DNA from: Brucella intermedia LMG 3301
Lineage (GTDB): Bacteria > Pseudomonadota > Alphaproteobacteria > Rhizobiales > Rhizobiaceae
NCBI RefSeq assembly: GCF_000182645.1
Contig: NZ_ACQA01000002.1
Location: 248,001 to 312,000, forward strand
Direction: 5' to 3'
DNA length: 64,000 nt
The stretch's first letter is position 1. Each line of letters begins with the position of its first letter. Positions 25,542 to 35,060 of this stretch are shown here, in pieces. Position numbers and translations under genes: made by a program. Under the pieces are notes generated by a model. The model was not told where the DNA came from. It did no database searches and saw nothing but the letters and a program-made list of their open reading frames with translations.

Positions 25542-25759
25542 GCAGGGATTTGCATACGCCTTCAACTTGGAGGCCCGCAAGCGCGACAGAAGCGTGTACT
25601 CGTTCGCGACGGCCCCCATCTAGCGAACTCAAACACCGAACGCAACACTTTTCTTTGAAAAAAATCAAAGCGATTTCAGTTATCCAGCGATTGCTTATTT
25701 CGAGTGTTCGGACCGTTGCGAAATGGCTTGCAGAGAAGTGTCCTTCCCAAGCAGCCACA
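25542..25759. other. Intergenic stretch between tRNA-Gln and the DUF1127 gene
   Basis: No gene is supported here. The stretch upstream of the tRNA on the minus strand should hold its promoter. Small frames have no RBS or domain. Confidence 0.5.
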
Positions 25760-25793
25760 TAAAAAAGCCCGGCCAGCGGAGGAGCGGCCGGGC
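25760..25793 (-). terminator. Intrinsic terminator after the DUF1127 gene
   Basis: On the minus strand GCCCGGCC pairs with GGCCGGGC and is followed by TTTTTTATG. It is ~70 bp beyond the DUF1127 stop. A second GC-rich inverted repeat (GCCGGGAGGGGGCCCGGC) lies in between. Confidence 0.75.
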
Positions 25794-25863
25794 AATGGGC
25801 AGGCTGGCCGGGAGGGGGCCCGGCATGTGAAGGTGGCGCCTGCCAGATGTAGAGACTACCGGT

Positions 25864-26166
25864 TCAGCATATCCGGCGTGTTGCCTTGATCCGCAGACGT
25901 GCGTCTGCTAGTTCGCTTAGAACCTGGGTAGGATCCTCAATGCCTCGATAATGCACTGCCGTGTAGATATCCTCACGGCGCAGCCCGATATCGCGTAGCA
26001 TGTGATCGTCAAAGTCGCTCAGGTTCAGCAATTGCCGTCGACCCTTGGAAAACGCCCAGCGACGCATGATCGACGTGAATACGGCTTTCACCATTTGCGT
26101 GAGCGTGGAGGTCGAGGCGCTCGTTGCCGGTAAATGCGTGGTCGTTATCTTGCTTGTCGCTGTCAT
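25864..26166 (-). CDS. DUF1127-domain small protein
   Basis: The 100-residue protein has a low-complexity Thr/Ser-rich N-terminus and the DUF1127 (YjiS-like) core RQLLNLSDFDDHMLRDIGL followed by RREDI (about residues 44-67). DUF1127 proteins in Brucella and Agrobacterium are often targets of LysR regulators (VtlR) and linked to RNA or nutrient-uptake control. Here it is divergent from a LysR gene with a perfect palindrome between them. AAAGGAGAGC precedes the ATG. Most family members are ~50 residues; this one has an N-terminal extension. Confidence 0.85.
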   Translation of the reverse strand: MTATSKITTTHLPATSASTSTLTQMVKAVFTSIMRRWAFSKGRRQLLNLSDFDDHMLRDIGLRREDIYTAVHYRGIEDPTQVLSELADARLRIKATRRIC

Positions 26167-26262
26167 GTCCGCTCTCCTTTGATTTAGCGGGGCTAGGTTA
26201 TCCTCATCGTCAGGGTCATTCGCTTGCGCGGCTCCTTTTCCTTTACGATGGCGGCTTTATCC

Positions 26263-26281
26263 AACAATCGAATTGATTGTT
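26263..26281. promoter_or_regulatory. Perfect inverted repeat between DUF1127 and LysR genes
   Basis: AACAATC and GATTGTT flank GAATT, giving a 19-bp perfect inverted repeat 97 bp upstream of the DUF1127 start and 52 bp upstream of the LysR start. It is a strong candidate LysR operator for both genes. Confidence 0.6.
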
Positions 26282-26332
26282 CCAGCGAATGTTTTTAATG
26301 TCATTCTTCAATAATAGTGATGGATCACGCTA

Positions 26333-27289
26333 ATGAGCACGCCTCTGGATCTCGATCAGTTGCAGACCTTCATAGCCATCGCGGACATGGGCAGTTTTAC
26401 GCGTGCCGCGGACGCTGTTTTCAAGACGCAATCAGCCGTTTCGATGCAGATGCGCCGTCTGGAAGAGCGCATCGGCAAACCTTTGTTCGAACGCGACGGA
26501 CGGACCAATCGTCTTACCGAAGAGGGGGAGCGGCTATTGCTCTATGCACGCCGCATGATGCAGCTCAATGGTGAAACCATCGCGGCCTTCGACGATACTC
26601 AACTGGAAGGCCACGTTCGCATCGGCACACCGGACGATTATGCCGATCGCTTTCTGCCGGAAATCATGGCGCGGTTTGCACGATCGAACCCGCGCGTCGA
26701 ATTGTCGGTTGTGTGCGAACCCACCGTCAATCTGGACGAAATGATCCGTCGTGGAACGCTGGATATTGCCCTAGTCACCCAGTGCGATGACAAACGCCGG
26801 TCCGAGGTGGTTCGCACGGAGCCCTTGCTTTGGGTTACGTCCGCCAACCACGCGGTGCACGAAGAAGCCGTATTGCCGCTGGCTGTCGGGCGTCCAACCT
26901 GTATCTGGCGTCATGCCGCTATCGATGTGCTGGAAGCGGCCCGGCGTGATTATCGCATCATAATCACGAGTTGGTCTGCGACAGTGCTGGCGGCGGCAGT
27001 TCTTTCCGGGCTTGCGGTTTCGGTACTTCCGGAGTGCGCGCTCCGCCCGGGTATGCGTGTTCTTGGCGAAGCTGACGGGTTTGGAATGCTGCCGGAATTC
27101 GGCATCGGCATCATGCGCGGCCATACAAAACAAAACGCTGTCGTAGATGCACTTGCGCAGCACATCATTGAAAGTCTAGACAATATATCGTCACCGCAAC
27201 CGGGCGCGATGGCTTCGGCTGAAATATCGCCGTTTCCTGCGGTCCGCACGAGGAGGGTGCGAGCCAACGAATTGCTGCCAGGCTGGTGA
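26333..27289 (+). CDS. LysR-type transcriptional regulator
   Basis: This 318-residue protein has an N-terminal winged HTH (LDQLQTFIAIADMGSFTRAA at about residues 7-26, then TQSAVSMQMRRLEERIG) and an effector domain (about 95-290). The HTH with DLDQLQTF resembles the LrhA/VtlR-like subgroup. VtlR/LsrB-type regulators in Rhizobiales control DUF1127 genes, and a DUF1127 gene is divergent here. The subgroup assignment is by eye. A C-terminal tail after residue 290 is basic and not part of the fold. Confidence 0.88.
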   Translation: MSTPLDLDQLQTFIAIADMGSFTRAADAVFKTQSAVSMQMRRLEERIGKPLFERDGRTNRLTEEGERLLLYARRMMQLNGETIAAFDDTQLEGHVRIGTPDDYADRFLPEIMARFARSNPRVELSVVCEPTVNLDEMIRRGTLDIALVTQCDDKRRSEVVRTEPLLWVTSANHAVHEEAVLPLAVGRPTCIWRHAAIDVLEAARRDYRIIITSWSATVLAAAVLSGLAVSVLPECALRPGMRVLGEADGFGMLPEFGIGIMRGHTKQNAVVDALAQHIIESLDNISSPQPGAMASAEISPFPAVRTRRVRANELLPGW

Positions 27290-27351
27290 CGAAGCAGTAA
27301 ATCGCCGCATGGCTTCTTGACCAGCCATGCCACCTGGTTGCCTATGATGGG

Positions 27352-28941
27352 ATGAGCATGGGTTCCGATTCGAGTTTTACCGGCGCATCGTCCAATGTCG
27401 CTGAATATAGCGTGTCCGAGATTTCCGGCGCGTTGAAGCGCACGGTCGAGGATGTGTTCGGGCATGTGCGCGTGCGCGGCGAAATTTCCGGCTATCGTGG
27501 TCCGCATTCGTCGGGCCATGCCTATTTCGCGTTGAAAGATGATCGGTCGCGTCTTGAGGCCGTGATCTGGCGCGGCTCGATGAGTCGGCTGCGCTTCCGT
27601 CCTGAAGAAGGAATGGAGGTCATCGCCACTGGCAAGCTCACGACCTATCCGGGTTCTTCAAAGTATCAGATTGTCATCGAACAGATGGAACCCGCCGGCG
27701 CGGGCGCCTTGATGGCGCTTCTGGAAGAACGCAAACGGCGGCTGGCTTCGGAAGGCCTTTTCGATCCCGCCGTCAAGCAACTCCTCCCTTTCATGCCTCG
27801 TGTGATCGGGGTGGTTACTTCTCCAACCGGGGCAGTCATTCGCGACGTTATTCACCGGATTGCAGACCGTTATCCGCTGCACGTCATCGTCTGGCCCGTG
27901 CGTGTGCAGGGCGAAACAAGCGGTCCGGAAGTGGCCACCGCAGTACATGGTTTCAATACTTTGCCGGAGGGCGGGGCAATTCCGCGGCCCGACGTGGTCA
28001 TCGTGGCGCGCGGTGGCGGCAGTCTTGAGGACCTTTGGGGGTTTAACGACGAAATCGTCGTTCGGGCTGTTGCCGCATCGCACATACCCGTGATTTCGGC
28101 TGTCGGCCACGAAACCGACTGGACCTTGATCGATCTCGCAGCCGACATTCGCGCCCCCACGCCGACCGGTGCGGCGGAAATGGCCGTGCCGGTAAAGGCC
28201 GACCTGCTGGCGGCGCTGGCGGGGCAATCCGCACGGCTTTCCTCGGCTATTTCCCGTTTTATCGATCTGAAACGGCGAAGCCACCGTTCGGCGGCGCGCG
28301 CTCTCCCATCGGCTGACCAGTTGCTGGCTTTGCCGCGTCGGCGGTTCGATGAAGCGGCTTCGCGTCTCACCCGTGCTCTTTTCGTCAACACGCAGAAGAA
28401 GCGGGTACACTTTGAAGGGCATGTGCGACAGCTATCGCCGCGCCTTCTGCAACGTCGGTTTACGGAACTGGAACGCGGTATTTCCGTTCTCGGGCAAAGA
28501 TTGCCTCGAGCCCTTGAGACATTCCTGAGGGAGCGCCGAACGACCTTTACACATCGGGCAAATCGTCTATCGGCAGAGCCGATACTGCGGCGCACGAAAC
28601 TTGCAACCAATTCCATGGAACAGCTGGACCGCCGTCGTGACCAGGCGGTGCGAATTCTCATCGAAAGAGCCAAACGGCGCGGGCAGGAACTGGAGCGCCT
28701 CATGCGCACGCTTTCTTACGAAAGCGTGCTGGAGCGTGGTTTTGCGGTTGTCTTCGACGCAGAAGGGAAGCCGATAAAGCAGGCTGCAACCGTATCGGCG
28801 GGTGACGCCTTGTCGATACGGTTTCGCGATGGTGACGTGGCTGTCATTGCGGATGAGGGGGGCGGGAGCGAGCCCGCAAAGCCCGTTCAAACAAAGAAAG
28901 TTCAATCTCCCGGATCCGGTAATCAGGGATCGCTATTTTAG
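27352..28941 (+). CDS. xseA: Exodeoxyribonuclease VII large subunit
   Basis: XseA with the small subunit XseB degrades single-stranded DNA in both directions during repair and recombination. The 529-residue protein has an N-terminal OB fold (about residues 18-120; [20 protein letters not shown] and [10 protein letters not shown]) and the catalytic domain with [14 protein letters not shown] (about 157) and [16 protein letters not shown] (about 217), then [17 protein letters not shown] (about 247). The C-terminal half is charged and helical. Two starts (27352, 27358) are possible. xseB is not adjacent. Confidence 0.95.
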   Translation: MSMGSDSSFTGASSNVAEYSVSEISGALKRTVEDVFGHVRVRGEISGYRGPHSSGHAYFALKDDRSRLEAVIWRGSMSRLRFRPEEGMEVIATGKLTTYPGSSKYQIVIEQMEPAGAGALMALLEERKRRLASEGLFDPAVKQLLPFMPRVIGVVTSPTGAVIRDVIHRIADRYPLHVIVWPVRVQGETSGPEVATAVHGFNTLPEGGAIPRPDVVIVARGGGSLEDLWGFNDEIVVRAVAASHIPVISAVGHETDWTLIDLAADIRAPTPTGAAEMAVPVKADLLAALAGQSARLSSAISRFIDLKRRSHRSAARALPSADQLLALPRRRFDEAASRLTRALFVNTQKKRVHFEGHVRQLSPRLLQRRFTELERGISVLGQRLPRALETFLRERRTTFTHRANRLSAEPILRRTKLATNSMEQLDRRRDQAVRILIERAKRRGQELERLMRTLSYESVLERGFAVVFDAEGKPIKQAATVSAGDALSIRFRDGDVAVIADEGGGSEPAKPVQTKKVQSPGSGNQGSLF

Positions 28942-29051
28942 CAACAGTCGCTCGCTGTATTTTCCGCTTTGTGCCGGGTTTGTGCAGCCTTAAGGCTGAC
29001 TTAAGCTTGAGCATCTTTTTCTCGCGCATCTGTCATTGCTAGAGATTCAGG

Positions 29052-29801
29052 ATGTCGCGTAAAAAATCCCAGGACGACCTTACAAATGGCTTCGCGAAGG
29101 CTGCTTTCAGCCGTCGCGGCTTTCTCATAGGCGCCAGCGCCTTTGCATTGTCGGGCTGTGTCTCGACGGTGCCAGAGCCGTCTCAACCGGTTAAAAAACT
29201 GCCTCAACCTGCGCCGTCGCGACCGGTACCGCTGATGTACCAGGCGTTGCCTGACGAACAATTCCCGATCCCGGCCGTCGATACGAGCAAGGTCGATCCC
29301 AAATTCTGGCGGCAGGAGGTCGATTATCCAACCGATGAAGTGAAAGGCACTGTTATCGTCGATACGCCGAACAAGTATCTCTACCATGTTCTCGGTAATG
29401 GCCGGGCCATGCGCTATGGTATTGGGGTCGGGCGCGATGGTTTTGCCTGGGCGGGACGCGCAAAGATCGCTTACAAGCGCCAATGGCCGCGCTGGACGCC
29501 GCCGGATGAGATGGTCGCGCGTCAACCCGCCCTGGAGCCTTACAGCATCGCCAATGGCGGAATGCCTCCGGGGATCAAGAACCCGCTTGGCGCACGAGCG
29601 ATGTACATTCACAAGGATGGGCGGGACACGCTTTATCGCATTCACGGATCACCGGAAGCCTGGAGCATCGGCAAGGCGGTATCGTCCGGGTGCATCCGTA
29701 TGCTCAATCAGGATGTAATCGATCTTTACAACAATGTGCGCGATGGCAGCACAATCGTCGTGATACCGGATCCCAGCAAAGGCCAGCAGGTTGTGAGCTG
29801 A
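29052..29801 (+). CDS. L,D-transpeptidase (YkuD), Tat-type lipoprotein signal
   Basis: The 249-residue protein has SRRGFLIGASAFALSGC near residues 20-36, a twin-arginine signal ending in a lipobox-like LSGC, so export and lipidation are likely. The YkuD catalytic domain (about 98-245) has HGSPEAWSIGKAVSSGCIRM, with the conserved His and the nucleophile Cys. L,D-transpeptidases make 3-3 peptidoglycan cross-links or, in Rhizobiales, attach outer-membrane beta-barrel proteins to peptidoglycan. A second family member is at 45660-46427. It is followed by a bidirectional terminator. Confidence 0.9.
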   Translation: MSRKKSQDDLTNGFAKAAFSRRGFLIGASAFALSGCVSTVPEPSQPVKKLPQPAPSRPVPLMYQALPDEQFPIPAVDTSKVDPKFWRQEVDYPTDEVKGTVIVDTPNKYLYHVLGNGRAMRYGIGVGRDGFAWAGRAKIAYKRQWPRWTPPDEMVARQPALEPYSIANGGMPPGIKNPLGARAMYIHKDGRDTLYRIHGSPEAWSIGKAVSSGCIRMLNQDVIDLYNNVRDGSTIVVIPDPSKGQQVVS

Positions 29802-29832
29802 AAAAAAGGGCGCGAATAACGCGCCCTTTTTT
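29801..29832. terminator. Bidirectional intrinsic terminator between L,D-transpeptidase gene and gshA
   Basis: AAAAAAA, GGGCGCG, AATAA, CGCGCCC and TTTTTT form a symmetrical hairpin with A- and T-tracts on both sides, serving both convergent genes. Confidence 0.9.
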
Positions 29833-29856
29833 AATGGATGTGGTCGAGGCCTACGC

Positions 29857-31230
29857 TCAGTAGGCATATTCCAGAAAGATTGGGTCGACCGACCCTGCCC
29901 ATACACTGTTATATGCTTTCAGCATGCGCTCGGCGTCTGTGATGCCAGCCGCAACGATTTCCTCAAGCGGTGCGAGGAAATGCGTTTCGTCATGGCCATC
30001 GCTGTTGAGCTTGTTGCGGTTCAAAAGGCCGAGCCTGGAAATTTTCAGAGTTTCGCGTGCGACCTGTTCCAGCGGCTTGCCGCGGAAGGTTGTATTCAGT
30101 GCCTTGGCTGGAACTTCGTTGCGCAGCGCGAGAACTTCTTCGTAGGTCCAGTCCTTGGTCAGAAGCTCGGCCGCCGTCAAAGCTTCTTCGTCGTAGAGCA
30201 GGCCGACCCAGTAGGCGGGAAGTGCGCAGATGCGGCGCCAGGGGCCACCATCGGCTCCGCGCATCTCCAGGAAGCGCTTCAGGCGCACTTCCGGGAAAAG
30301 AGTGGAAAGGTGGTTGGTCCAGTCGCCCATGTTGGGTAGCGGGTCACTTACTTCGCCTTTCAGCGCTCCATTCATGAACTGCCGGAACGTGACATGCGTG
30401 CAGTCATGATAATGACCGTCGCGCAGGATGAAATACATCGGAACATCAAGCGCCCATTCGACATAGTCAGCAAAACCAAAATTTTCCGAAAAGACGAAAG
30501 GCAGAACGCCCGAACGCTGATTGTCGGTATCGCGCCAGATATTCGAACGCCAGGACAGCAGGCGGTTCGGCTTGCCTTCCGTGAATGGAGAACTGGCGAA
30601 AAGTGCTGTCGCCACAGATTGCAGCTTCATGGATACCTGCATCTTGCGGCGCATGTCCCGTTCGGAACTGAAATCCAGATTCACCTGAATGGTTGAAGTG
30701 CGGTACATCATGTCCAGACCTTCATGCCCCACTTTCGGCATGTAGTTGGTCATGATCTTGTAGCGCGATTTCGGCATGATGGGCGTTTCGGCCAAGGTCC
30801 ATTTCGGGCTGCCGCCAACGCCAAGAAAGCGGATGCCGAGCGGCTCTGCAATTTCGCGAACCTGGGAAAGATGTGCATTCACCTCACGGCATGTCTGATG
30901 AATGGTGGAAAGTGGTGCCCCGGAAAGCTCAAATTGGCCACCGGGCTCAAGCGAAATCGCACCCTGTCCGGTTGGTTCTACCAGACCGATGATGTTGCCT
31001 TCATCGATGATGGGCTCCCAGCCAAGCTTGGCCTGCATGCCTTCGAGGATGGCTTTGATACCGCGCGGACCCTCATAGGGAACCGGACTGTTGTCGGCTG
31101 TATAGAATGGAAATTTTTCATGCTCGGTGCCGATGCGCCAGGCGTCTTTGGGCTTGCATCCGCCAGCCAGATAACCTGCCAGTTGTTCAACGCCCGTCAG
31201 TGCCGTTTCGTCCGTCGTATCGCGCGCCAT
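29857..31230 (-). CDS. gshA: Glutamate-cysteine ligase (plant/alphaproteobacterial type)
   Basis: GshA catalyses the first step of glutathione synthesis, ATP-dependent joining of glutamate and cysteine. The 457-residue protein matches the GCS2 branch found in plants and alphaproteobacteria: RIGTEHEKFPFY (about residue 32), EPGGQFELSGAPL (about 95), MYRTSTIQVNLDFSSE (about 165). AGGGA precedes the ATG. It is a single-gene unit; gshB is not present in this window. Confidence 0.95.
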   Translation of the reverse strand: MARDTTDETALTGVEQLAGYLAGGCKPKDAWRIGTEHEKFPFYTADNSPVPYEGPRGIKAILEGMQAKLGWEPIIDEGNIIGLVEPTGQGAISLEPGGQFELSGAPLSTIHQTCREVNAHLSQVREIAEPLGIRFLGVGGSPKWTLAETPIMPKSRYKIMTNYMPKVGHEGLDMMYRTSTIQVNLDFSSERDMRRKMQVSMKLQSVATALFASSPFTEGKPNRLLSWRSNIWRDTDNQRSGVLPFVFSENFGFADYVEWALDVPMYFILRDGHYHDCTHVTFRQFMNGALKGEVSDPLPNMGDWTNHLSTLFPEVRLKRFLEMRGADGGPWRRICALPAYWVGLLYDEEALTAAELLTKDWTYEEVLALRNEVPAKALNTTFRGKPLEQVARETLKISRLGLLNRNKLNSDGHDETHFLAPLEEIVAAGITDAERMLKAYNSVWAGSVDPIFLEYAY

Positions 31231-31328
31231 GCAGTCTGTCCCTAGTCGATTTTTCGCGTTTCAGCGTGATTGGACAAATTTGTCAAATCACGCAAGTCAA
31301 TTCCATTGAACATCGGGTTTCGAGAATG

Positions 31329-32075
31329 TCATCCTGCATTGCGCCAGTCTCCGAGCACGGATTGCACCAAAGCCATGGCTGCGACGGCAGCGGTATCGGC
31401 GCGCAGGATTCGTGGGCCGAGGGGAATAGCCGTCACGTATGGGAGCCTTCGGAGTGTCTGGCGCTCGTCTTCGGAAAAACCACCTTCCGGACCGATCAGC
31501 AATGCGGCAGGGCCGGGCTTCATGGCTTGCAAGATGGTCAGCGGATCGTCCGATTCGTGTCCTTCATCGCAGAAGATCAGGTGACGGGTTTCGTCCCACT
31601 GCTCGATGAATCGGTCAAAGCGAATGGTTTCGCGGCATGCCGGCAAGGAAAGAACGCCGCACTGTTCCGCGGCTTCTATCGCATTGACCCTGATACGGTC
31701 GGTTCCGAGTTTCGGTACCTGAGTGTGCTGTGTAATGACCGGTTGCAGAACGCCCGCACCCATCTCCACTGCTTTTTGCACCATATAATCCAGCCGTCCC
31801 TGTTTCAGCGGGGCGAAGCAATAGATCAGGTCACTTGCTGGGGGCTGCGGACGCGTTTGATCGAAAGGTTCGAGAAAAAGCCGCTTTTTACCTTCCGGCC
31901 TCAGTCGTGATTTCCATTCACCGTCACGTCCGTTGAAGGCGAGGATTTCATCCCCCTCCTTCAATCGCAGGACATGGGTAAGATAATGTGCGGCCTGCGA
32001 GGCAACCTCGATCTGGCTGCCAGATTGGAGGTCGTTTTCGACGTACAGTCTCTGCATTTTGTAATTTGCGCGCAT
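31329..32075 (-). CDS. rsmE: 16S rRNA (uracil(1498)-N(3))-methyltransferase
   Basis: RsmE methylates U1498 of 16S rRNA in the assembled 30S subunit. The 248-residue protein has an N-terminal PUA-like part (HYLTHVLRLKEGDEILAFNG) and a C-terminal SPOUT knot with LLIGPEGGFSEDE (about residue 190) and LGPRILRADTAAVAA (about 220). The start MRANYKMQRL fits alphaproteobacterial orthologs, although a second ATG at 32057 is possible. It is separated from gshA by 98 bp. Confidence 0.94.
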   Translation of the reverse strand: MRANYKMQRLYVENDLQSGSQIEVASQAAHYLTHVLRLKEGDEILAFNGRDGEWKSRLRPEGKKRLFLEPFDQTRPQPPASDLIYCFAPLKQGRLDYMVQKAVEMGAGVLQPVITQHTQVPKLGTDRIRVNAIEAAEQCGVLSLPACRETIRFDRFIEQWDETRHLIFCDEGHESDDPLTILQAMKPGPAALLIGPEGGFSEDERQTLRRLPYVTAIPLGPRILRADTAAVAAMALVQSVLGDWRNAG

Positions 32076-32249
32076 GTCAGCATCGATGGCAGAGGGCAGG
32101 GGCGGCGGTCAAGCGCTTTGGCGACGCATGTCGAGGCAATCGATGAGCATTCCTACACAAACAATTGATGGGAAATATCAGGGAAGTTGCATTTAACTAG
32201 ATTGTATCCATATAGGTATGAAGCTATCTATTTGAATGGAATTGATGTG

Positions 32250-32678
32250 ATGAAACAAGCGTGGGTCGAATTCGCGCCGCTTCTTGCCAGTACTGCCAGA
32301 GGATGGCGGAAAGCTTTCGATGCGGCGATGGCGGAACATGGTCTTTCCGACGCGAAAGCCATACCGCTGATGACCCTCTTGCGGCATGGAGATCGTATTC
32401 CTCAAGGTGTGCTGGCCGAAAGGGTCGGTATTGAGGGCGCCACGATTGTCCGGGTCGTCGATGAGCTGGAAAAGGATGGCCTGATCCAGCGGATTGCCGA
32501 TGATGCCGATCGTCGCGTCAAGCTCATCCAACTGACAGGGGATGGCCGCGCTCTTGCCGCCAAGGTGGAAAAGTCTGCTGCCCGTCTTCGCGCTCTTTTC
32601 CTCGGCGATTTCGACTCCGATGCGGTCGATGTCGCCATGGAAGTCTTGCGCAAGCTGAATGAGAAATTTCAAACATAG
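32250..32678 (+). CDS. MarR-family transcriptional regulator
   Basis: The 142-residue protein has the winged-helix core IPQGVLAERVGIEGATIVRV followed by VDELEKDGLIQR and the wing DDADRRVKLIQLT. It directly precedes the FUSC/HlyD efflux genes (62-bp gap) and is their likely ligand-responsive repressor. ATG at 32250 starts the conserved part; the frame extends upstream to 32187 without an RBS. The upstream region has TAGAT/ATCTA and ATAG/CTAT symmetries (32198-32230). Confidence 0.88.
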   Translation: MKQAWVEFAPLLASTARGWRKAFDAAMAEHGLSDAKAIPLMTLLRHGDRIPQGVLAERVGIEGATIVRVVDELEKDGLIQRIADDADRRVKLIQLTGDGRALAAKVEKSAARLRALFLGDFDSDAVDVAMEVLRKLNEKFQT

Positions 32679-32740
32679 TCTTTCTGATCGGCCGTCTGAC
32701 CGGAAAGACGCAGTGCGTTCAACCGGTGCCCCCACAAGCC

Positions 32741-34834
32741 ATGACGAAACCAGCCGAAACAAACCCCAAATTTTGGGATGTAGTCTTTTCATTGAAGACT
32801 TTCGCTGCGGGCATGCTTGCGCTGTGGATCGGTTTGGTGGCCAATCTGCCCAATCCTTACTGGTCCATTGCGGCGGTCTATATCGTGGCGCATCCCTTGT
32901 CTGGGGCCACCACGTCCAAGGGGTTCTATCGCCTCATCGGTACGATTATTGGCGGCGCGGTGACCATTCTGTTCGTGCCGCATCTCGTCAATTCGCCTGA
33001 AATTCTGACATTGGCCATCGGCCTCTGGATGGGGCTTTGCCTTGCAATCAGCCTGCTTGACGGCACACCGCGCAGCTATCTGTTCATGCTTGCCGGTTAT
33101 ACGGTGGCAATCGCCAGCTTTGCCGTTGTTTCCGTGCCGGAAACCACCTTCGACTACGCCGTGGGACGAGTGGAGGAAATCGCGATCGGCATCATTTGTG
33201 CCGCTGTCGTCAATCGTCTCGTTTTTCCGCGCCATAGCGGTCCGGTGCTCGTCAGTCGTATCGATAACTGGCTGCGGGATGGTTCAAAGCTCGCGCTCGC
33301 GAGCTTGCGGGGGGAAGGCGCGACGCCCGAATTCCTTCGGGATCGGCAGCGTTTGGCGGCCGATGCGCTGGAGCTGCGCAATCTGACCACGCATGTTGCC
33401 TATGACACCTCGTCGATCAGGAATGTCGGTGCGCTGCTTCATGTGTTGCAGCAGCGCATGGTGGCGGTTCTTCCGATCATATCAAGCCTGCACGACGTGC
33501 TGGCGCTGAAGCCCGGTGAAAACGAGAAGCCCTGGCATCCGGCGGTGCAAAAGCTCCTGGACGAAGCTTGCGACTGGATAGAAAGCGGCGAGAACCTGAC
33601 GGAGGAACGCCGCGCCGTCCTGTTACGGCTGATCGAAGACATTGACCGGCACGGGAAAGATGCGACAAGCTGGGGCGAATTGCTGCCTTTCAACGTGGCT
33701 GCGCGCGTTCGCGATCTGGTCCAGATATGGAGCGATTGTATCACACTGCGTCAGGATATCCTGTCGGGTTCGCGGCATTCGCTACGGTGGCGCCGTTATG
33801 ACGCCCATCTGAAAGCTCGCCCCATGCATCGCGACTACGGCATGGCGCTTCTGTCAGGCTTTTCGGCTTTTCTGGCCACCTGCGTGGCAACCGCTTTCTG
33901 GATCGCCAGCGGCTGGTCCCAAGGCAGCGCCGCAGCCATGATGGCGGGCATCTTCTGCTGCATCTTCGCAACGATGGACGATCCTGTGCCAGTCATGCGC
34001 AAGTTCAACTGGCTGCTTCTGATCGTCATTGCGGCTGCTTTCATTTTTGAATTCGCGCTTCTGCCGCTTGTGGACGGCTTCTTCCCGCTGGTTCTGGTGC
34101 TGGGGCTTTTCCTCATTCCGGCAGGCCTGCTGCTTGCCATTCCGTCGCAATTTTTGCTGGGAATGGTTCTTTGCGTAAATCTGCCGAACATGCTCATGCT
34201 GCAGGGCCATCTGACCCACGATTTTGTGAGTTTTGCCAACGCCAATCTGGCCACGGTTCTGGGGATCGTGATCGCCGCGGCGGTAACTTCGATTGTACGA
34301 TCGGTGGGGGCGGAATGGAGCGTTCGCCGCCTGATCAAGGCGGGCTGGAACGACATCGCGCTTGCCGCCGAACGCCGCCCGGGACGACATCGCCGCCAGC
34401 GCATGAACCGCCTGCTGCTCCGCATGATCGACCGCATCGGCATGATGACACCTCGCCTGGCGCTGGTTGCGGCGGCTGATGTCGCGAAGGTCGATTTGCT
34501 GCGCGACCTGCGAAACGGCATGAACACGATCGATCTTCAGCAATATCGTTCCAAGCTGCCCGAAAACTGCCGGGCGGCTGTTGATGCGGTGCTGGACGGT
34601 GTCGGTGCGCATTACAGAGCCTTGGCCAGCAAGCCGCAGGAGGCTGATGAGATCGACAGAAATCTGCTCGTCTCCATCGACGAAGCGATCACGACCATCA
34701 TCGAAAGCGGATCGCCGGCAAATGCCAAGCGCACAAGAATGGCGCTGGTCGCCCTGCGCTTCAACCTTTTCCCGAAAGCGCCGCCTTTTGCCTTGCCGCC
34801 GCGTCCGCTGATGGAACTTCCGCAAGCAGCCTAG
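32741..34834 (+). CDS. FUSC/AaeB-family efflux pump subunit (aromatic acid exporter type)
   Basis: The 697-residue protein has two clusters of membrane helices (about residues 15-170 and 370-520), each followed by a cytoplasmic helical domain, the FUSC/PET architecture of AaeB. The N-terminal LANLPNPYWSIAAVYIVAHP-like segment is the conserved first repeat. AaeAB exports hydroxylated aromatic acids in E. coli. Together with the DUF1656 and HlyD genes it forms a MarR-controlled operon homologous in layout to aaeXAB. The start at 32741 is ATG; the GTG at 32726 is less likely. Confidence 0.9.
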   Translation: MTKPAETNPKFWDVVFSLKTFAAGMLALWIGLVANLPNPYWSIAAVYIVAHPLSGATTSKGFYRLIGTIIGGAVTILFVPHLVNSPEILTLAIGLWMGLCLAISLLDGTPRSYLFMLAGYTVAIASFAVVSVPETTFDYAVGRVEEIAIGIICAAVVNRLVFPRHSGPVLVSRIDNWLRDGSKLALASLRGEGATPEFLRDRQRLAADALELRNLTTHVAYDTSSIRNVGALLHVLQQRMVAVLPIISSLHDVLALKPGENEKPWHPAVQKLLDEACDWIESGENLTEERRAVLLRLIEDIDRHGKDATSWGELLPFNVAARVRDLVQIWSDCITLRQDILSGSRHSLRWRRYDAHLKARPMHRDYGMALLSGFSAFLATCVATAFWIASGWSQGSAAAMMAGIFCCIFATMDDPVPVMRKFNWLLLIVIAAAFIFEFALLPLVDGFFPLVLVLGLFLIPAGLLLAIPSQFLLGMVLCVNLPNMLMLQGHLTHDFVSFANANLATVLGIVIAAAVTSIVRSVGAEWSVRRLIKAGWNDIALAAERRPGRHRRQRMNRLLLRMIDRIGMMTPRLALVAAADVAKVDLLRDLRNGMNTIDLQQYRSKLPENCRAAVDAVLDGVGAHYRALASKPQEADEIDRNLLVSIDEAITTIIESGSPANAKRTRMALVALRFNLFPKAPPFALPPRPLMELPQAA

Positions 34835-34853
34835 AACAACAATGTGATTTGTG

Positions 34854-35060
34854 ATGCAACCTGAACTCGACATTTACGGAATTTACATTCCGACCCTCGG
34901 CGTGCTGGCGCTCGGAGCCTATTTCGCAAACACGATTATGCAACGCCTTCTGGCGCGCGCCCGCTTCTACCGTTTCGTATGGCACCGGCCCCTGTTCGAT
35001 GCTGCCATGTATTTTTGCATTCTCGGCTCAGCAGCCGTCATTCTCAATGGACCGCTATGA
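34854..35060 (+). CDS. DUF1656 small membrane protein (AaeX-like)
   Basis: The 68-residue protein has two hydrophobic segments (about residues 8-30 and 45-64) and the family pattern ELDIYGIYIPTLGVLAL. It sits between the FUSC pump gene and the HlyD gene, exactly where aaeX-type genes lie. Its stop overlaps the HlyD start (ATGA). The role is unknown; it probably assists the pump. Confidence 0.88.
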   Translation: MQPELDIYGIYIPTLGVLALGAYFANTIMQRLLARARFYRFVWHRPLFDAAMYFCILGSAAVILNGPL

